From the NCBI GenBank assembly GCA_030054035.1, contig JASGCS010000002.1:57040-121039 (forward strand): 64,000 nucleotides of DNA, in the 5' to 3' direction. The position numbers were made by a program, and so were the translations under genes. The DNA is from Candidatus Methylacidiphilales bacterium. GTDB lineage: Bacteria; Pseudomonadota; Gammaproteobacteria; JASGCS01. Of this stretch, positions 55,772 to 64,000 are shown one piece after another; the stretch's first letter is position 1, and the number at the start of each line of letters is the position of its first letter. The notes under the pieces are model-generated. The model searched no databases. It was not told the origin of the DNA and saw only the letters and a list, made by a program, of their open reading frames with translations.

Positions 55772-56557
55772 TTAGTTAAAAATTTGCGAAAACATGGCGT
55801 GCATAGCGACCCAAGATTGCTCATACACTTTAGCATTATATTTAATCCCAGGGATTTTTTTGCTATCAGCCTTGGGATTTGTAAACGCATGCTCGGCAGG
55901 ATATAAGTTCAACTGCCAATCAAGTCCAGTAGCACCAAGCTCAGTAGTGAATTTTTCGATTCCGCCTTTGGGTACAAATGGATCCTGAGCACCCTGTAGT
56001 GCTAAAATCTTAGTCGTTATTCCTTTCAAGTCATCATCTGAGTCAGGTAAAGCTAAGGTACTATGGAACGCAACTGCAGCAACAATATCATGTCTGGCGT
56101 ACACCATGTTAAGAGCAGTATTACCGCCTAAACAAAATCCAATAGCGGCAATTTGTTTTGGATCAACTATGGGCTGTTTTTTAAAAGCAACTAGGGAAGC
56201 TAATGCCCGAGCTCTCCAAGCAAACTTATTGCTGGTTAACTCACCCATTAATTTTCCTGCCTCCTCGGGATGATCGGCAGTCTTGGCGTCTCCATACAAA
56301 TCAGCAACAAACGCGACATAGCCATCATTAGCAAGTCGCTTAGCTTTGTCTATGAGTTCTGGAGTTATTCCCCACCACTCATGGAGCACTAAAATCCCTG
56401 GTCGTTTTTTATCAACACTTTCGTTATAAACTAACGAGCCCTTAAAAGCCTTACCTTCATGTTCATAGGTAACTGTTTTAACCACCACTTCAGATAGCGC
56501 CATTTGACATACCCCCATATAAATAAATAACAGTAAAATAGATTTTATTGGATTCAT
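55772..56557 (-). CDS. Exported dienelactone hydrolase family protein
   Basis: The 261 residues have a signal peptide (SILLLFIYMGVCQMALS), then an alpha/beta hydrolase with the dienelactone hydrolase pattern: KRPGILVLHEWWGITPELID, the nucleophile elbow GFCLGGN with Cys (about residue 142), and the catalytic His in YPAEHAFTNP (about 222). The nucleophile is Cys rather than Ser, as in this family. Substrate unknown; cleavage of lactones or esters in the periplasm is likely. It is divergent from the AlgR-like gene by 36 nt and upstream of argH. Confidence 0.88.
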   Translation of the reverse strand: MNPIKSILLLFIYMGVCQMALSEVVVKTVTYEHEGKAFKGSLVYNESVDKKRPGILVLHEWWGITPELIDKAKRLANDGYVAFVADLYGDAKTADHPEEAGKLMGELTSNKFAWRARALASLVAFKKQPIVDPKQIAAIGFCLGGNTALNMVYARHDIVAAVAFHSTLALPDSDDDLKGITTKILALQGAQDPFVPKGGIEKFTTELGATGLDWQLNLYPAEHAFTNPKADSKKIPGIKYNAKVYEQSWVAMHAMFSQIFN

Positions 56558-56593
56558 ACTGCCATTTTATCACAAGGTTAAAATATATTAATA

Positions 56594-57361
56594 ATGCCAC
56601 TACTATCAATACTTTTAGTTGAAGATGAGCCACTCTCAAGAAAAAGACTCAAATCCTTGTTGCTTGAATATGACCCAGAATTTATTATTGAACAAGCAAG
56701 TGATGGTATTCAAGCGCTAGCCTTATTGGAAAAAAATCAATATCAGCTTGTACTTTTAGATATTAAAATTCCTGGTATGGATGGAATTGCCCTAAGCGAT
56801 CGTATTAAATTATTAAACAACCCACCAGCTATAATTTACACCACCGCCTATAGTAATTTTGCTTTGCGTGCCTTTACTTTTCCAGCCGTGGGTTATCTGC
56901 TTAAGCCCATCAACCCAAAACAACTCTCGGAAGTATTAAAAACTGTAACCCGCACCCACCGAGGCCAAGATCCCAACTATACTCAAAATGATTCTTTTAT
57001 TATTGATTATGTTGATGGAAAAGGAGAAAAAGTAATTTTGCGTATGCCCATACATGAAGTATTTGCTTGTCATAGCGAAGATAAGCAATGCTGGATTATC
57101 ACCAGTCAAACTTCGTACCCAACCAACTACACCCTCAAAGACATTGAAGAGCAATTCGCCAATGTTTTTCTACGGATTCATAGAAATTGTTTAGTTAATA
57201 AAAGCAAGATACGCTCATTAGAATCTAACGAATTTGGACACTTTGTTAATATTAAAGATCACCCATCAAAATTTGCCGTGAGCAGACAGCAATGGCATGA
57301 GGTAAAAGAATTCTTTACCCAATTACTCGCACATGAAAAAATCAATCACCATCGCAACTAG
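56594..57361 (+). CDS. algR: LytTR response regulator, AlgR-like
   Basis: DNA-binding response regulator. The 255 residues hold a receiver domain (1-120) with acidic pocket DEP (11-13), the phospho-acceptor Asp56 in VLLDIKIPGMDG and the conserved Lys in GYLLKPI, followed by a LytTR DNA-binding domain (about 150-250, ANVFLRIHRNCLVNKSKI). The gene order before hemC and hemD matches algR of Pseudomonas. Its sensor gene algZ/fimS, which sits next to it there, is missing; the divergent upstream gene is a hydrolase. The stop overlaps the start of hemC by 29 bp, so translation is coupled. AlgR of Pseudomonas controls twitching motility, which would fit the pil operon here, but that is inferred. Confidence 0.9.
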   Translation: MPLLSILLVEDEPLSRKRLKSLLLEYDPEFIIEQASDGIQALALLEKNQYQLVLLDIKIPGMDGIALSDRIKLLNNPPAIIYTTAYSNFALRAFTFPAVGYLLKPINPKQLSEVLKTVTRTHRGQDPNYTQNDSFIIDYVDGKGEKVILRMPIHEVFACHSEDKQCWIITSQTSYPTNYTLKDIEEQFANVFLRIHRNCLVNKSKIRSLESNEFGHFVNIKDHPSKFAVSRQQWHEVKEFFTQLLAHEKINHHRN

Positions 57362-58277
57362 AGCAAGCCCTCTGGCATTGGCCCAAACCAAAGCTATTAG
57401 CGAAGCCTTGCTAGCGCACCATCCAGAACTACAAATCGAGATCCTTCCCATGGTAAGTGAAGGTGATAAGAATCTCAGTTTACAACTCAACGCTGGGGGT
57501 GGCAAAGGTCTTTTCACGAAGGAATTAGAGAATTCGCTCGCGTCTGGTCAGGCCGATCTAGCCGTGCATTCTATGAAAGATGTACCCATGTACACTAGAA
57601 AAGATTTTTTTGTTACCTCAGCACTAAAGCGAGAAGCATCATATGATGTCTTAGTTACTCCACTAGCAACAACTTCTCAAATCTTCTTTTCCGATTGTAA
57701 AATAGGTACCAGTAGTTTACGACGGCAAACCCAATTAAAAAAAAGTTTTCCTAACGCTACCGTAGTACCGATTCGTGGTAATCTTGGCACTCGGTTAGCC
57801 CAATTAGATAAAAAACAAGTAGACGCCATTACTCTCGCTCAAGCTGGCATAAATAGATTGTCCTTATCACTTTGCACCCATCCCCTTCCCTTAGAGAACC
57901 ATATTCCCTCACCAGGTCAAGGCATCATAGCAATTGAAACTCGCCTTGATGACTCTTCTATTAAAGCACTTATCATCCCTCTGCAGGACCCTGATACCGT
58001 TAAAGCATATAATTATGAAGAGTATATTAATAAAAACCTAGAAGGTGACTGTCTTGCCCCTATTGGAATTTATGCAAGCATGATTAGCCCTGATTTATTT
58101 TCTTTGAGTACTTACATTGGAGATCTTGACAACCATGATTCTTTCACGCACACCTCAACGATTAGAACTAGTCAAGAATCAAATGACCTTGACTCACATC
58201 TCATTACCTTACACTCTTTAGGGGCAAAATCTTTGATTCAGAAAGCAAAAAATTTTTTAGCAAATTCTCATGTATAA
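57333..58277 (+). CDS. hemC: Hydroxymethylbilane synthase (porphobilinogen deaminase)
   Basis: Joins four porphobilinogen units into hydroxymethylbilane in haem synthesis. The 314 residues have TIATRASPLALAQTKAI at the start, GTSSLRRQTQLKKSFP, IRGNLGTRL and the cofactor-bearing Cys in EGDCLAPIG (about residue 240). Length is typical. The ATG lies inside the algR 3' end (29-bp overlap), and hemD starts 8 bp before its stop. Confidence 0.96.
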   Translation: MKKSITIATRASPLALAQTKAISEALLAHHPELQIEILPMVSEGDKNLSLQLNAGGGKGLFTKELENSLASGQADLAVHSMKDVPMYTRKDFFVTSALKREASYDVLVTPLATTSQIFFSDCKIGTSSLRRQTQLKKSFPNATVVPIRGNLGTRLAQLDKKQVDAITLAQAGINRLSLSLCTHPLPLENHIPSPGQGIIAIETRLDDSSIKALIIPLQDPDTVKAYNYEEYINKNLEGDCLAPIGIYASMISPDLFSLSTYIGDLDNHDSFTHTSTIRTSQESNDLDSHLITLHSLGAKSLIQKAKNFLANSHV

Positions 58278-59028
58278 CGGAGGGATTTTTTTTACTCGCG
58301 CCGGGCATACCACTGATTTGAAATCAAAAACAAAGCGTAGGTTACTTTCATTAGGGATTCAAGCAATCAATCTGCCCTTGGTTGCCATTGTGCCAGACCT
58401 AGACGCGCTCTTATCAAATAGTAATAGAAAGGCACTCATCCAAGCAGATTGGATTATAGTTTTTTCTAGCAACGCCGCACAAATATTGTTCTCACAGTTT
58501 ATTCCAAATTCACATTGTAAGATCGCCACCATAGGAGAGAGCACCGCTCGGGTTGTCAGGCAATTTCATATCCCAGTAACATTAGTCGCACCACCACCTA
58601 ACTCAAGCGAAAGTCTCACCAGTGCACTTGTTGCAACTATTGGTATTTCCCAGTTAGCTCAATCTACTATCATTATTGCTACTGGGCATGAAGGACTCAC
58701 CACCGCGAGTGATTTTTTTCAATCCTTGGACATTTTCCCCATCACGATTGAGCTTTATAGACGGGTACCTCAAGAAGCTTCCGATGAGCTTCGCAGTAAA
58801 GTCAGTGCTATGGTTTCCTCTCTTCAACCAAAAGCGATTTCATTTGTTTCGGTAACAAGCGCACGACAATGCTCTATTCAGTTTCCTAACTTGACTTTTC
58901 TTCCAGCTATATGTGTCAGCTCAAGAATTGGTGAGCAAGCACTTGCGTTTGGCTGGAAAAAGATTCTTCTCACTGATGGGGTTAGTGATGATGCAATTAT
59001 AGATACCTTTTTATCACTTAAACAATAA
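58270..59028 (+). CDS. hemD: Uroporphyrinogen-III synthase
   Basis: Cyclises hydroxymethylbilane to uroporphyrinogen III. The 252 residues have the weakly conserved HemD pattern: FTRAGHT at the start, WIIVFSSNAAQILF (about 58-71), IATIGESTARVVRQF, and late SFVSVTSARQCSIQF. HemD proteins diverge strongly, so the overlapping position after hemC is the main support. It overlaps hemC by 8 bp. Its end overlaps the M23 peptidase gene on the other strand by 15 bp. hemX and hemY, which often follow, are absent. Confidence 0.9.
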   Translation: MYNGGIFFTRAGHTTDLKSKTKRRLLSLGIQAINLPLVAIVPDLDALLSNSNRKALIQADWIIVFSSNAAQILFSQFIPNSHCKIATIGESTARVVRQFHIPVTLVAPPPNSSESLTSALVATIGISQLAQSTIIIATGHEGLTTASDFFQSLDIFPITIELYRRVPQEASDELRSKVSAMVSSLQPKAISFVSVTSARQCSIQFPNLTFLPAICVSSRIGEQALAFGWKKILLTDGVSDDAIIDTFLSLKQ

Positions 59029-59820
59029 AAGCGGGTCAACACTTACTTGGTTAAGGTACAATGAAATATGCACATGACTTCCAGTAACTCTTCCAGTCAT
59101 ACCCATAGTACCAAACAATTGCCCTTTTTTAATAATAGCATTTTCCTGCACTTCAATAGATTGCAAATGTCCATAAAGTGTATAAAGCGATTGACCATGT
59201 GCCAATATTACCGTATTCCCTGTGTAAAACATATCCCCAGCATACACCACAGTGCTATCTGCAGGAGCATACAACTGCGTGCCCTCCACATTAGCTATAT
59301 CTAAACCTTTATGCGGACTACGCTCGACTCTATTGATCACTCGTCTAGTGCCATATTGCCCTGATTTTTTCCCTTCAGCAGGAAGTGATAACCGAATTGC
59401 AGGCATACCATCTTCCCATTTTGAAATAATTGAGAAGATAAGTTCTTGTTCTTTTTTTGCTCTAATTAAATCTTCATCAGTTGGATCTGCGAAGCGTTTA
59501 TTTGTTATAGTTAAATAATCAATGCCATAGTTTTTTTCTATAACTTGAAATTTTATTGAAGATAGGGGCTGGTCCTCTGCATCAAAAAGTCTAAGCTCCT
59601 CAACTACAGGTTTGTTATTTAGAGGAACGCCAAGTATTGCAGTGCTTCCATTATTATCTGAAACAACGGTAACTCTCTTATCGTAATAGGTAGCTGTTCT
59701 GGCATTTTCAGGCAATGGAATAAAACCAACTTGCCCTTGCGCAATAGTTATTAGTTTTTCGCTTTCTCCAAGGCCTAACCCCCAAGACAATGCGCCACAA
59801 AGCACTACCCAGTATCTCAT
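59014..59820 (-). CDS. M23-family metallopeptidase (LytM), periplasmic
   Basis: Peptidoglycan endopeptidase or divisome activator. The 268 residues carry a short signal peptide (about 1-19), an immunoglobulin-like N-terminal region, and a C-terminal LytM domain with zinc ligands in SPHKGLDIA (HxxxD, about 168-176) and GSHVHISLYL (HxH, about 247), so it appears catalytically competent. The intermediate GHLQSIEV and GMTGRVTGSH are also typical. It is 37 nt after the Cfa-like gene on the same strand, and its end overlaps hemD by 15 bp. Confidence 0.92.
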   Translation of the reverse strand: MRYWVVLCGALSWGLGLGESEKLITIAQGQVGFIPLPENARTATYYDKRVTVVSDNNGSTAILGVPLNNKPVVEELRLFDAEDQPLSSIKFQVIEKNYGIDYLTITNKRFADPTDEDLIRAKKEQELIFSIISKWEDGMPAIRLSLPAEGKKSGQYGTRRVINRVERSPHKGLDIANVEGTQLYAPADSTVVYAGDMFYTGNTVILAHGQSLYTLYGHLQSIEVQENAIIKKGQLFGTMGMTGRVTGSHVHISLYLNQVSVDPLLLFK

Positions 59821-59857
59821 AAGTCTATTTTATGGCATAAAAGCCTCTCATAGCTAA

Positions 59858-61063
59858 TTATGGCTTAGAGAGAAGAATTTGATAATCAAGTATTTCCTTT
59901 TCTAAAAATCCTGCTTCACAATAACAAAAATAAAATTCCCACATATTGATAAATGAATTTGTGCACCCTAGCGCACGGACTTGATCCAACTGTTGTAAGT
60001 AGTTTTTTCGCCAATGATACAAAGTCTTGGCGTAGTGCTTTCCAATATTTTCAATATCTTCCACTGACAAATCAGTAGAGCGCACCATGCTCTGCATCAG
60101 CGCGGTAAGCGAAGGCAAACACCCACCAGGAAATATATATTTCTGAATAAAGTCCACTGATCGTAGCGAAGATTGATAATTCTGCTCTTTAATCGTAATA
60201 GTTTGAATCAATGCCAATCCCTTGGGTTTGAGCAACTCAGAAATAATGCTCAAATAGATGTCAAAATACTGATGTCCAACTGCTTCAAGCATTTCAATTG
60301 AAACTATTTTGTTGTAACTGCCACTAAGATTTCTATAATCGGTTTTAAGCAGAGTAATAGAATCGCTCAGGTTTTCCTTAGCGATTAGTTTTTGTACATA
60401 GTGATACTGATTTTCTGAAATAGTAGTGGTAGTAACTTTGCATCCGTAGCGCTTAACTGCATACATAGCAAACCCTCCCCAGCCAGTGCCAATTTCCAAG
60501 ACTGAATCGTTTTTGGTCAACGCTAATTTCTCACAAATTAACTCAAGTTTAGTATAGGTTGCTTCTAACAAGGTACTTTGCGGATTTTTAAAAATTGCTG
60601 ATGAATACATCATTGATTCATCTAAAAATAATTTAAAAAAGTCATTGCCTAAATCATAATGTTTGGCAATATTGGACTTACTGGTTCGTTTAGTATTTCG
60701 TCTCAAAAAATGTCCGAGTAGCAGTATTGGTTGCGCAAAATACTTTGAAAATAATTCAAGTTTGTTAAGTGTGGTCTGATTAACGATTGTCCATTGAATG
60801 AGCATTACCATGTCCTTACTTTGCCAGTGTTGTTTCATATATGACTCTGCCACCCCAATACTGCCCCGAACCAATGCATCAATATAAAAACTACAATCAA
60901 ATACAGTAATTTCAGCAATATAATTCTGACCAGGAGCGACGAGCTTGCCAACAAATGTCGTGGTTATTTCCCCTTCATGCACATGCAATGTGCCATATTG
61001 AACTGACGCCAATCTACGATACACCAGCGCACGACATAGCGACTCAAATAGAGTGGGTTTCAT
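59858..61063 (-). CDS. Cfa-like SAM-dependent fatty acid methyltransferase
   Basis: The 401 residues belong to the cyclopropane-fatty-acid synthase family, which transfers a methylene from SAM to the double bond of phospholipid acyl chains. Motifs: AKHYDLGNDFFKLFLDESMM (about 130-149), the SAM site LEIGTGWGGFAMYA (about 190-203), SIEMLEAVGHQYFDIY (about 250) and SVDFIQKYIFPGG (about 312). The gene partners (DUF1365, FAD oxidoreductase, desaturase) mark the subgroup found in photooxidative-stress clusters rather than stand-alone Cfa. Its ATG overlaps the end of the DUF1365 gene by 4 bp. The product could be cyclopropane or another modified fatty acid. Confidence 0.9.
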   Translation of the reverse strand: MKPTLFESLCRALVYRRLASVQYGTLHVHEGEITTTFVGKLVAPGQNYIAEITVFDCSFYIDALVRGSIGVAESYMKQHWQSKDMVMLIQWTIVNQTTLNKLELFSKYFAQPILLLGHFLRRNTKRTSKSNIAKHYDLGNDFFKLFLDESMMYSSAIFKNPQSTLLEATYTKLELICEKLALTKNDSVLEIGTGWGGFAMYAVKRYGCKVTTTTISENQYHYVQKLIAKENLSDSITLLKTDYRNLSGSYNKIVSIEMLEAVGHQYFDIYLSIISELLKPKGLALIQTITIKEQNYQSSLRSVDFIQKYIFPGGCLPSLTALMQSMVRSTDLSVEDIENIGKHYAKTLYHWRKNYLQQLDQVRALGCTNSFINMWEFYFCYCEAGFLEKEILDYQILLSKP

Positions 61064-61809
61064 TTTGGATAGGAATAGAACGGTACTCGCTTCAAGAATA
61101 ATACCATAGCATTAACATAGATTAACACAACAGTTTTAATTGCGATAGGGATATGTAAAAAAAGTTTTTTATATAGCTGGGCATTAGTCAAAGTAATTTC
61201 ATATAGATGTAATGAAGCAGAAAAGACAGCTAGAGACTGTTGAGATAGATGCATTTGAATAGTAATGGAGTCGTGATTTTTGGTAACTAGCCACTCATAT
61301 TGCATATCCATACTCATGAAGGGTGAAACATGGAAATTCTTATCACAGGTAAATCTATAGACACCCTTTTCCTGCCCGATACGACAATCTAACACATAGG
61401 CATATCGTTTGTGCCATGGGGTATTGGTTACATCTGCAACCAAAGCCTGTAATTGATTTGCCTCATCATAACAGAAATAAAAACTAACTGGATTAAAGCA
61501 AAAACCAAAAGTACGGATTGAGGTAAGTAAAAATATTTTTAATTTTTCCGATAAACATGAAGACATACCGGTGCGCTCCTTAACCAATGATTGAATTTCT
61601 TTTATCAGGGGAATATCAGGATCTCCATAATAATCTTTTCGTTGGAAGCTTGCTAATGCTGCAGTATTAACTCCATAGAATTTAACTTTACTAAATGCAG
61701 TGTCTAATCTTTGTAAGTCAAAATAAAACAAAGCTATGTGGTAAGAAAATGAATGGGGTGTAGGGATAAGGCGATTATGTACAATGCGGCCTTGAAATAA
61801 CTGATGCAT
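61060..61809 (-). CDS. DUF1365 family protein
   Basis: The 249 residues match the DUF1365 pattern: LFQGRIVHNRLIPTPHSFSY at the start, FYFDLQRLD, YGDPDIPLIKEIQSL, LLTSIRTFGFCFNPVSFYF (about 96-114) and KNFHVSPFMSMDMQYEW. The family has no assigned reaction but is consistently linked to Cfa-like and FAD amine-oxidase-like genes, as here. There is a hydrophobic stretch near the C-terminus (about 213-240) that may associate with the membrane. Spacing is 2 nt after the FAD gene and 4-bp overlap with the next. Confidence 0.9.
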   Translation of the reverse strand: MHQLFQGRIVHNRLIPTPHSFSYHIALFYFDLQRLDTAFSKVKFYGVNTAALASFQRKDYYGDPDIPLIKEIQSLVKERTGMSSCLSEKLKIFLLTSIRTFGFCFNPVSFYFCYDEANQLQALVADVTNTPWHKRYAYVLDCRIGQEKGVYRFTCDKNFHVSPFMSMDMQYEWLVTKNHDSITIQMHLSQQSLAVFSASLHLYEITLTNAQLYKKLFLHIPIAIKTVVLIYVNAMVLFLKRVPFYSYPK

Positions 61810-61811
61810 GA

Positions 61812-63044
61812 TTACTTTGAACGAGTGAATGAATTGACAGCCTGGTATGCGCTACGAACACCATCCTCATGAAACCCATTTCCCCAATATGCTCCAGCAT
61901 AATAGGTACGATTAGGTCCAGATATTTCATCTCTCCTACTAACTGCGTGCATCGCATCAAGGGTAAGCAATGGGTGTGTGTACTGTGTAGTTGATATTAT
62001 TAATTCGGGCTTAATAACATTCGAGCAATTTAAACTGACAAAAAGAGGCTGAGTGGTAGCTAATGGTTGTAACTGATTCATATGATAGGTAACTGATACT
62101 TGACGTGCGCTATCAATATTATAATTCCAAGCTGCCCAATTATTTTTATTAACTGGCATAAGATTTTTATCAGTATGCAGTGTAGCAGTATTAGTTTGAA
62201 ATTTAATCGCAGATAAAATTTCAATTTCGCGAGTAGTGGGTGAGGCAAGTAGTGCCAGAGCCTGATCGCTTGGGCATGCGAAAAAAAGATAGTCATAACG
62301 ATTTGCACCATCGTTAGTATTAATAATCACTCCACCGTCATCTCGTTGAATAGTAGTGATGTGGCTAGACAACCGAAAAGAACTCTCAAAAGGTTTAATT
62401 AAAGTGTTAATATAATTTTTAGACCCGTTGGGAATAGTTAACCATTGTGGCCGGCTATGTAATGATAATAATCCATGATTATGAAAAAAATTAACTACAA
62501 AAGAAGTTGAATAGGTACCAATGGTTGCTAAATCGGTAGACCAAATCGCAGAGCACATAGGAAATAAATATTTTGAGATAAAATAATCTGAATATCTGTA
62601 TTCTCTTAGAAAATCTTGCAAGGGAAGATCAGCATGTGTTGATACCAATCGTTTACTTTGGCGATTAAATTTTATTATCTCATAGAGCATGCAAAGAAAC
62701 TCTTTATTTAATAGGTTTTTTTTCTGTGAAAATAACGTAGCTAGATTTGAACCACAATATTCAAAATTTTCCTTACGCGAAAACACACTAAAGCTCATAG
62801 TGCTTTTCGCACTCGGCACTTGAAGATTGGAAAGCAACGCAGTAAACAATGGGTAGGTAGTTTGGTTATAAACAATAAATCCAGTATCTACTGAAACGGT
62901 ATTGCCATTTACTGTAACATCTTGAGTGTGTGCATGCCCACCAATACGATTTTCTTTTTCATAAATAGTAATGCTGTGATCTTTGTGGAGTAAATGGGCA
63001 AGCATTAATCCTGAAATACCAGATCCAATTATGGCGACCTTCAT
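61812..63044 (-). CDS. FAD/NAD(P)-binding amine oxidase-like protein (COG2907 type)
   Basis: The 410 residues start with the FAD-binding GSGISGLMLAHLL (7-19), then IYEKENRIGGHAHT (about 31-44), TGFIVYNQTTYPLF (about 54-67), and a C-terminal GPNRTYYAGAYWGNGFHEDG. This is the predicted NAD/FAD-binding protein of the Cfa/DUF1365 group, perhaps an oxidase, reductase or desaturase-like enzyme for fatty acids. It lies 9 nt after the desaturase gene and 2 nt before DUF1365, so the four genes form one operon. The exact reaction is unknown. Confidence 0.9.
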   Translation of the reverse strand: MKVAIIGSGISGLMLAHLLHKDHSITIYEKENRIGGHAHTQDVTVNGNTVSVDTGFIVYNQTTYPLFTALLSNLQVPSAKSTMSFSVFSRKENFEYCGSNLATLFSQKKNLLNKEFLCMLYEIIKFNRQSKRLVSTHADLPLQDFLREYRYSDYFISKYLFPMCSAIWSTDLATIGTYSTSFVVNFFHNHGLLSLHSRPQWLTIPNGSKNYINTLIKPFESSFRLSSHITTIQRDDGGVIINTNDGANRYDYLFFACPSDQALALLASPTTREIEILSAIKFQTNTATLHTDKNLMPVNKNNWAAWNYNIDSARQVSVTYHMNQLQPLATTQPLFVSLNCSNVIKPELIISTTQYTHPLLTLDAMHAVSRRDEISGPNRTYYAGAYWGNGFHEDGVRSAYQAVNSFTRSK

Positions 63045-63053
63045 AGTTTGAAA

Positions 63054-63965
63054 TTAACTTCGTTTATTGCTTTCGCGCAATTTTTTAGGGATAGTTTGAA
63101 TGTCCCACACGATACCAAACCAAGATAAGAATGTCAAAATATAAAAAGACATATCAATCTCCCACCAATAAAAGCCTTGCCTGGTAGAAGCTGGATAATA
63201 ATGATGGTTATTATGCCATCCCTCTCCAAAGGCCAATATTGCAACGAGGAGATTATTTCTACTAAAATCTTTGGTTACGTATCGTCTTGTTCCCCATAAA
63301 TGAGAGATAGAGTTAACCGAAAAGGTTACATGGTATAAAAATAAAGTGGAGAGAACAAAGCCCCAAACCAAAAACTGCCACCCCGCATTAAAAAAACTTT
63401 CACCAATTACATACAATACAATAGCTAATAATAAAGGTGCGATAATATCAAAACGGTCAATAAATTTAATCTCTGGAAATTTACAAAAATCTTTAATTAA
63501 ATTATAATCCGTGGAGAAATTTTTTTTAGATAAAAACCACCCACAGTGACTCCAGAATAAACTGTTACTGATTGGTGAATGACAGTCATCTTTAGTATCA
63601 GAGACAACATGATGTTTTCGGTGGTGTGACGCCCACCACAGCGGACCGCGTTGCACTGCAGTGGCGCCAATGAACGCAAAAATAAACTGTACGACCCTAC
63701 TAGTCTTAAATGTTTTATGGGAAAAATAACGATGGTAAAATGCCGTCAGAGTAAAAGCACGAAGACTAAACATTAAAATAAATGCAAAAAAAGCAGGCCA
63801 GCTAAATCCCACCACAAAGACGGTAAGTGCCGATACATGTAAAATAATAAAAGGAACCACTCTAATCCAATCAATGGAATCTTTTAATTCTGTTTGTGTT
63901 TCACTATATTCTTTTTCTTTAATAGAATTATCAAGCCAAGCAAAAAAGATCGTACGTAAGTTCAT
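63054..63965 (-). CDS. Membrane fatty acid desaturase (acyl-CoA/acyl-lipid type)
   Basis: Introduces a double bond into acyl chains with a di-iron centre. The 303 residues have four or so membrane helices and the three histidine boxes: HRYFSH (about 79-84), HHRKHH (about 115-120) and HNNHH (about 251-255), with WGTRRYVTKDFSRNN between. The size fits a stearoyl-CoA desaturase-like delta-9 enzyme. As first gene of the cluster it would supply the unsaturated chains that the Cfa-like enzyme modifies. Upstream (63966-63995, minus) the leader reads CTGTATACTATAAA, a possible -10 region. Confidence 0.92.
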   Translation of the reverse strand: MNLRTIFFAWLDNSIKEKEYSETQTELKDSIDWIRVVPFIILHVSALTVFVVGFSWPAFFAFILMFSLRAFTLTAFYHRYFSHKTFKTSRVVQFIFAFIGATAVQRGPLWWASHHRKHHVVSDTKDDCHSPISNSLFWSHCGWFLSKKNFSTDYNLIKDFCKFPEIKFIDRFDIIAPLLLAIVLYVIGESFFNAGWQFLVWGFVLSTLFLYHVTFSVNSISHLWGTRRYVTKDFSRNNLLVAILAFGEGWHNNHHYYPASTRQGFYWWEIDMSFYILTFLSWFGIVWDIQTIPKKLRESNKRS

Positions 63966-64000
63966 TACTTTTTTTATAGTATACAGTATTACAGCTGCTT

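Noticed and set aside
55750-55890. 47-codon N-terminal extension of argH
   Set aside because: It overlaps the hydrolase gene and does not resemble ArgH; the ATG at 55749 gives the usual length.

Overview
The window is AT-rich and densely packed, and most of it is chromosomal core gene content. The gene orders mrcA/pilMNOPQ-aroK-aroB-(DamX-like)-gltB, cytochrome c4-dsbA, polA/thrB and argH//algR-hemC-hemD match blocks known from Gammaproteobacteria such as Pseudomonas. The window therefore suggests a Gram-negative, respiring, low-GC gammaproteobacterium with type IV pili and an unusual fatty-acid operon. I cannot name a genus. Many genes overlap by 1-50 bp, including at tail-to-tail ends, so intergenic space is scarce.

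Layout. 1-2.2 kb (minus strand): two unrecognised exported proteins. One is a GLUG-type beta-helix gene broken by two apparent one-base frameshifts; the other runs off the left edge. 2.3-5.7 kb (minus): a terminator, 5S rRNA, 23S rRNA, the 23S processing stem and a promoter-like leader, with no 16S upstream (mrcA lies there instead). 5.7-8.4 kb: mrcA. 8.5-15.9 kb (plus): pilMNOPQ, aroK, aroB and a DamX-like ATPase. 15.9-22.1 kb: gltB and dnaG. 22.1-24.5 kb: rdgB and cytochrome c5, divergent from tyrS. 24.5-30.8 kb (plus): an accessory block with two pentapeptide-type membrane proteins, an SRPBCC protein, a Sel1 membrane protein, an ECF sigma factor, its probable anti-sigma factor and a secreted protein.

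30.9-39.9 kb (plus): a complete fatty-acid degradation operon, fadE-fadB-like-fadA, ending in one ORF that fuses a patatin-like lipase to a full-length FadD-like acyl-CoA ligase. On paper it would carry lipid from ester cleavage through CoA activation and all beta-oxidation steps to acetyl-CoA. 39.9-46.7 kb (minus): cytochrome c4, dsbA, and a TtpC/TonB2-type energy transduction operon (DUF3450, TtpC-like, ExbB, ExbD, TonB, TPR). 46.7-51 kb: polA, thrB and a small membrane protein. 51-56.6 kb (minus): a RecB-like nuclease/SF1 helicase, argH and a dienelactone hydrolase. 56.6-59 kb (plus): an AlgR-like regulator, hemC and hemD. 59-64 kb (minus): an M23 peptidase and a membrane-lipid cluster (fatty acid desaturase, FAD oxidoreductase, DUF1365, Cfa-like methyltransferase).

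The least ordinary items are the patatin-FadD fusion at the end of the fad operon, the 23S-5S unit separated from 16S, the sigma-factor/pentapeptide/Sel1 locus, a cytochrome c4 whose first haem motif is CX4CH, and the 12-unit 33-bp repeat inside a pentapeptide gene. All functions come from motifs and gene order read by eye. No database search was possible.
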